From contig JAVBVS010000024.1 in NCBI GenBank assembly GCA_036677805.1, positions 1 through 64,000 of the forward strand: DNA of 64,000 bases, read 5' to 3'. Position numbers and translations under genes: made by a program. Below are positions 60,715 to 64,000 of this stretch, in pieces; within the stretch, counting starts at the first letter, position 1; each line of letters begins with the position of its first letter. Source of the DNA: SIG78 sp036677805. Its GTDB lineage: Bacteria; Verrucomicrobiota; Lentisphaeria; Victivallales; Victivallaceae. The notes below the pieces were generated by a model. That model ran no database searches and was not told where the DNA came from. It worked only from the letters and a program-made list of their open reading frames with translations.

Positions 60715-61647
60715 TTAGAATTCGGCCCCAAAATCTTCTACGGGAAGATAAGAGCTTCCCGTTCTGCTGGCATGAATAGAAATATTTTGAATAACTTCTC
60801 TTAGATTCATTCTTCCAGTAAATATTACATTGAAAAAATGCCTCCCATCCATTAAAATAAGCATCGTTCGATCACACGATGCTGTTTTAATTGCTTCTGG
60901 TAAAAAACCATTGATGGATACCAGTAGCCCCATCGTATTATCTGCCTTGCGTCGCACTTTACTCTCGAAGATATCAATCTCTTGAGACCCAACAGGTGAC
61001 CTAGTAAATTTTGCTTCTATAAGGAATGTCGTTCCGTCTATTGTTATTGAACCGTCAATTTGCCGCCCATTTTTATCTTTGTAAGGAGTGCTTGACGGAA
61101 TGTCATGAAATACAGCAAATTCATAGAACCATTTTTCAAAATCATAGCCAGCCTGTTGAGAACCCAAGCCCTTTATTAGCTCAATAAGGCGATGTTGAAA
61201 TTTTTCCAATGTTTGTGAAGAATATAAATTACGTTCTCGTTCTTCTTGAGCTTTTTTTTGCTTTTCTTCTTTGATTTTTATATTGTCAAGCTCAGATATA
61301 ATTTTGTTGTATTCCGGTTTGAGCTTTTCAACAGCACGATAGGCGGTGGAAATTTTTTCATCTGAATCAGGCCATCCACTCAAATCCGGGAAAGATTTCA
61401 TTTCAACAAGGGACTCGGAAATCTTGAAAACAGCTTTATTTCCCAGCGAGTCATTGGCCGCAACTAGTTTCGTGAATAGTCGCCGCAGGAAACCAGCTTT
61501 TGTCTCATCCTTTCCCCAAGTTGAAAGAAAGTTCTCCTTAATTCCATTTTGAGCAAGAAATAGCCGCAGAGAATCTTTGCGCCAAAATGCACACAAACAT
61601 GCATCTTGCGTTAAAGCAATAAAATATGGCGTCAATCTTTTATTCAT
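60715..61647 (-). CDS. PD-(D/E)XK (Mrr-like) nuclease, partner of the RT
   Basis: 310 residues. The C-terminal half has a restriction-endonuclease-like core: E171 (GYDFEKWFYEF), D198 (RQIDGS), E211-x-K213 (FLIEAKFT), then ADNTMGLLVSINGF, as in Mrr-type proteins. The N-terminal 100 residues are of unknown fold, joined by a charged coiled-coil (KIKEEKQKKAQEERERN). First gene of the nuclease-RT operon; promoter at 61764-61792. It could cut foreign DNA, or the RT product or template. Confidence 0.8.
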   Translation of the reverse strand: MNKRLTPYFIALTQDACLCAFWRKDSLRLFLAQNGIKENFLSTWGKDETKAGFLRRLFTKLVAANDSLGNKAVFKISESLVEMKSFPDLSGWPDSDEKISTAYRAVEKLKPEYNKIISELDNIKIKEEKQKKAQEERERNLYSSQTLEKFQHRLIELIKGLGSQQAGYDFEKWFYEFAVFHDIPSSTPYKDKNGRQIDGSITIDGTTFLIEAKFTRSPVGSQEIDIFESKVRRKADNTMGLLVSINGFLPEAIKTASCDRTMLILMDGRHFFNVIFTGRMNLREVIQNISIHASRTGSSYLPVEDFGAEF

Positions 61648-62015
61648 GACTAAATATTATCAAACTTTTTCTTATTGCTCCAAAACCTTAATGCTTGTAG
61701 CTATTGCATCTCAAGATAAAATTAAAAACTACAACTTATTTAGTTTCTGATCAATATATCAACAAAATAGACATCATTTAACAACTTGTCAAGTCAGCTT
61801 ACAATATTTTTTTAAAGATCGCAAATTTATTGAAATTTTTTGTCATATAAATGCTTTAAACATGAATCAGGTGCAACTAGTTTGTAAAAGTAAAAAATGG
61901 GTTCCAGCGCTCATTATTGTATTTTCGTGCGTACAAGAAGAGTAAAATAGAGCAAACAAGGGAAGCTGCCGAACCATTTATTCCTGCACAAGGGCCTGAT
62001 ATTTAAGAGAATAAA
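61648..62015. other. AT-rich upstream region of the nuclease-RT operon
   Basis: About 370 bp without a supported gene. It holds the operon promoter and room for a non-coding RNA, as some defence RTs use one, but no clear structured RNA could be recognised by eye. Confidence 0.4.
61764..61792 (-). promoter_or_regulatory. promoter of the nuclease-RT operon
   Basis: On the minus strand, TTGACA (61792-61787), 17-bp spacer, TATTTT (61769-61764); leader about 110 nt. Confidence 0.6.
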
Positions 62016-62065
62016 TGGTGGAGCATAGCGGATTTGAACCGCTGACCCCCACACTACCAGTGTAA
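62016..62065 (-). pseudogene. tRNA 3'-half fragment (att-like, perhaps tRNA-Thr)
   Basis: On the minus strand an anticodon arm with loop CTGGTAG, a variable loop, T arm AGCGG-TTCAAAT-CCGCT, acceptor 3' strand ATGCTCC and ACCA are present, but the D arm and acceptor 5' strand are replaced by AT-rich sequence. The loop would read anticodon GGT (Thr). Such a 3' half is what an integrase leaves at the far end of an element inserted in a tRNA gene; by orientation the element lies to the right, toward 64000. Confidence 0.75.
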
Positions 62066-62104
62066 AATTTTAAGTACAAAAATTAAATTTTTATTGTTTT
62101 TTTA

Positions 62105-62133
62105 TTGTATTATTCGTTTTCTTGCAGTATCTT
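62105..62133 (+). promoter_or_regulatory. promoter of the integrase/excisionase fusion
   Basis: TTGTAT (62105-62110), 17-bp spacer, TATCTT (62128-62133); leader about 34 nt. Confidence 0.45.
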
Positions 62134-62173
62134 ATATACAGCGCAGTAAAATACAATAAAAGAGACACACACA

Positions 62174-62959
62174 ATGGCAAAGCGGGGGAGTAAAAAAGGT
62201 TCCCCAAAGGGAAACGGGTTCGTTTATCAGCAACGGGCTGGAGGCAATTATTATTTCCAGTATATGGAAAATGGAAGCCGCAAGACAGTTTCCCTGAAAA
62301 CCAAAAACCTCCGTACCGCAGAAATAAAAGCCAGAGAACTGCGCGGAGAAGTCGCGGAGCTTAAAACCAAAGAGGATTACTTGACTAAAATTGCGGCAAA
62401 CCGCCGCTTGATGAAAGCATCTGCCATAAAGCTGAAAGACGGATGGGAGCATTATTTAAAAGCTCCGGGCGATGACAAACCTAACAGCTCTTCTGGGACG
62501 TTGGAAAATCACAAACGTCATTATATTGAATTTGTCGATTGGCTGTCAACTAATTACCCCACAATCACCGAGTTGAGTGACGTTATTACTTTACCTGCCG
62601 GATGCGGCATGTTCTCTCCGTACATCTCTAATTTAAGTCCTGAACGACTGGAACAGGCCCTAAATAAATCTTCCAAGCCATCTGAACTTGCACCGGGATA
62701 TACCCCAAGTGAATTTTGCAAGCTGGCAAAAATCTCAAAACAAACCCTCTGGAATTGGGAGCATTCCGGTAAGATTACTCTTTCCAGAGTTGGGCGCGTT
62801 GTTAGAGTTCCGCGTTTTGAAGCCGAAAGAATTTTGGAGCAGGGAGAAACATGCATAGGCCGAGATCAACGCGATAAAGCAACGAGACGCACAAGAAAGC
62901 TCTTGCTCGTAAGACATGCCCGGAAGAAGCATAACCGCGCTGAGAATGGCTTAAAATAA
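62174..62959 (+). CDS. integrase N-terminus fused to excisionase-like HTH
   Basis: 261 residues. Residues 1-138 look like the arm-binding and core-binding parts of a tyrosine integrase (GNGFVYQQRAGGNYYFQYME, LENHKRHYIEFVDWLSTNYP). The catalytic R-H-R-Y domain is absent. Residues 175-223 are a MerR/excisionase-type helix-turn-helix (FCKLAKISKQTLWNWEHSG, GRVVRVPRFEAE), with a basic tail. It begins 109 bp from the tRNA fragment. A deletion that joined int and xis genes is the simplest reading; it may still bind att DNA. Confidence 0.7.
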   Translation: MAKRGSKKGSPKGNGFVYQQRAGGNYYFQYMENGSRKTVSLKTKNLRTAEIKARELRGEVAELKTKEDYLTKIAANRRLMKASAIKLKDGWEHYLKAPGDDKPNSSSGTLENHKRHYIEFVDWLSTNYPTITELSDVITLPAGCGMFSPYISNLSPERLEQALNKSSKPSELAPGYTPSEFCKLAKISKQTLWNWEHSGKITLSRVGRVVRVPRFEAERILEQGETCIGRDQRDKATRRTRKLLLVRHARKKHNRAENGLK

Positions 62960-63000
62960 AAGATAACACATAGATTTAGTAACTGATAGGCAGCATCAAA

Positions 63001-63348
63001 ATGAAAACGTCTGAAAGGAAGCGACTTCCCATAGAGCGTATACAGGAAATAAACCGAATGTCACATTTGGGAAGCTTAAGTGTTGCTGACGTGAATGGAT
63101 ATATTGAAAAATTTGATGAGGTATTAGCCCAAGAACCCAACATTTCAGTTGTACCATATGTACGGGAGAGCAGAACATGTCAAAAAGCGAAAGGCAACTT
63201 AGAAGATCAAGCTAGAGATTTGCTCAGGGAGTTAAAAAAGAGAAGTGCAAATATTGCCCACCCTATATTCAAGGAGGTAGTAAAAGGCTCAATTCAGGAA
63301 TTCCCTTTCGGATTCCCATCATCTCAATACTTCCGCGAATGGCTGTGA
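63001..63348 (+). pseudogene. truncated serine recombinase
   Basis: 115 codons. PYVRESRTCQ followed by GNLEDQARDLLRELKKR resembles the catalytic N-terminus of serine recombinases (S57 as nucleophile). Similarity stops near residue 95; the last codons are the antisense of the hsdR fragment, and the large C-terminal DNA-binding part is missing. The break at about 63285 looks like a deletion junction. Confidence 0.6.
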
Positions 63349-63598
63349 GGGTGCCGACCTGATCGATATGCTCTCGTGTCCGTCTGGCGAGAAGGGCTGC
63401 CACTTTTCCGCCATGAACTTTCTCCAACGCGTCCCATGCTTTGGGTTGTGACTCTCTTACCCATCCGGCGAGGTCATCTGGGAACAACGCGAGTTCCCGG
63501 TCATAGCCGGTATCGTCCGGGCTGTAAAGATAGCCGTGCCCAGCGAGATACTCGCAGATCTCTTCTTCAAAAGATTTTTCCAGATGAATTGTCGTCAT
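63269..63598 (-). pseudogene. hsdR: truncated HsdR, type I restriction subunit
   Basis: 109 codons matching only the N-terminus of HsdR: FEEEICEYLAGHGYLYS and YDRELALFPDDLAGWVRESQ. Full HsdR has around 1000 residues with nuclease and helicase motors, all absent here. The frame ends shortly after it meets the recombinase remnant, with which it overlaps tail to tail by 80 bp. The restriction enzyme is therefore inactive at this locus. Confidence 0.7.
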
Positions 63599-63605
63599 AA
63601 TAACC

Positions 63606-64000
63606 TCATGAATTTTTCATTATGTCGAGATAAAGTTCCCCTCGTTGGGCGGCATGGCGTCTTTTTCGCAACAACATTTCCGGAAGCGTAATTTTTGAAT
63701 CTAACACCATCATGAGATCACTGCCACTGATAAGGAAGATCGGCTTTAACGCATTGTCCGTTTTCAAACTTTGACACTCCGCTGTAAAACCGTTATAGGA
63801 AACAAATACGCCTAGCGTATTGTCAAGTTTTCCTCCAACCTTTCCGCCAAATTCCAACAGAGTTCCTTTGCTTATATTGGAAACTTTTTCCCATTTTGCC
63901 TCCAGCAGATAATCAATTCCATCAAAGGAGAACGCTCCGTCAATTTGTTCTCCGCTGATTTTAAAGGAACGTTTGGGATCGAGTTCAAAATACAAGAATA
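63606..64000 (-). CDS. second PD-(D/E)XK nuclease-like gene, partial
   Basis: Open to the right edge, so the N-terminus is outside. The visible 130 residues have EQIDGAFSFDG, YLLEAKWEK and LDNTLGVFVSYNGF, parallel to RQIDGS, FLIEAKFT and ADNTMGLLVSINGF of the nuclease at 60715-61647. It ends 7 bp before the hsdR fragment on the same strand, and probably belonged to that restriction locus. Confidence 0.7.
   Translation of the reverse strand, partial: FLYFELDPKRSFKISGEQIDGAFSFDGIDYLLEAKWEKVSNISKGTLLEFGGKVGGKLDNTLGVFVSYNGFTAECQSLKTDNALKPIFLISGSDLMMVLDSKITLPEMLLRKRRHAAQRGELYLDIMKNS

Noticed and set aside
59256..61647. Group II intron reading of the RT
   Set aside because: No maturase X domain, no HNH motif, no intron-like ends, and a separate nuclease gene is translationally coupled to it.
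61981..62070. Complete tRNA gene
   Set aside because: Only the 3' half folds; the D arm and 5' acceptor strand are missing.
1..64000. CRISPR array or rRNA genes
   Set aside because: No regularly spaced short repeats and no conserved rRNA segments were seen in either strand.

Overview
The window looks like a chromosome segment of a Lentisphaerota (Victivallis-like) anaerobe with one accessory end. This is inferred from gene content: two pseudopilin-like proteins with a near-identical prepilin leader and an ADGH motif near the C-terminus, each in an operon with large secreted glycosidase-like proteins; many AraC and ROK regulators; Gfo/Idh dehydrogenases; a corrinoid methyltransfer operon; and tandem FloA flotillins. 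Most of the sequence is GC-rich. About 19.9-20.8 kb and 58.3-64 kb are clearly AT-rich. No rRNA or CRISPR array is visible.

Layout. 0.1-9.4 kb: a GntR-type regulator, then a leftward carbohydrate operon (Gfo/Idh, pseudopilin, 1067-residue secreted protein, MDR dehydrogenase) divergent from an AraC gene; a second AraC gene follows. 9.5-13.3 kb: UroD-family methyltransferase, corrinoid protein, RACE-type reactivase and DUF1638 protein. 13.5-19.6 kb: a ketone-body/short-chain acyl-CoA operon (CoA-transferase, thiolase, 3-hydroxybutyryl-CoA dehydrogenase, SDR) behind a sigma-54 promoter, with a PAS-AAA+-Fis activator upstream and repeated GTGT-N12-ACAC dyads between them. 20-21.6 kb: an orphan AT-rich gene, two 147-bp repeats, tRNA-His and a small ferredoxin.

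21.7-43 kb is mostly housekeeping: LOG-family protein, accA, ArgA-like acetyltransferase, pseudouridine synthase, nadE, two floA genes, a ROK protein, PIG-L deacetylase, SGNH hydrolase, RlmI-like methyltransferase, comM, a TPR protein, a protein with repeated DDTRTRRT-type motifs, argH, a secreted thioredoxin-fold protein and thiI. 43-50.6 kb is a second carbohydrate region (pseudopilin, secreted glycosidase-like protein, GH2 enzyme, AraC, Gfo/Idh). 50.8-58.1 kb holds an NlpC/P60 peptidase, a ROK repressor divergent from a split transketolase plus SDR operon, a Ric/YtfE iron-sulfur repair protein and an exported nickel superoxide dismutase.

58.4-64 kb is a mobile/defence region: a membrane protein, a reverse transcriptase coupled to a PD-(D/E)XK nuclease, a tRNA 3'-half fragment, an integrase-N-terminus/excisionase-like fusion, a truncated serine recombinase, a truncated HsdR, and a second PD-(D/E)XK gene leaving the window. 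The nuclease-RT pair is the best candidate for an undescribed system. Many predicted promoters carry TATATT at -10 with TTGACA- or TTGCAA-like -35 boxes 16-17 bp away, which suggests the local housekeeping consensus.
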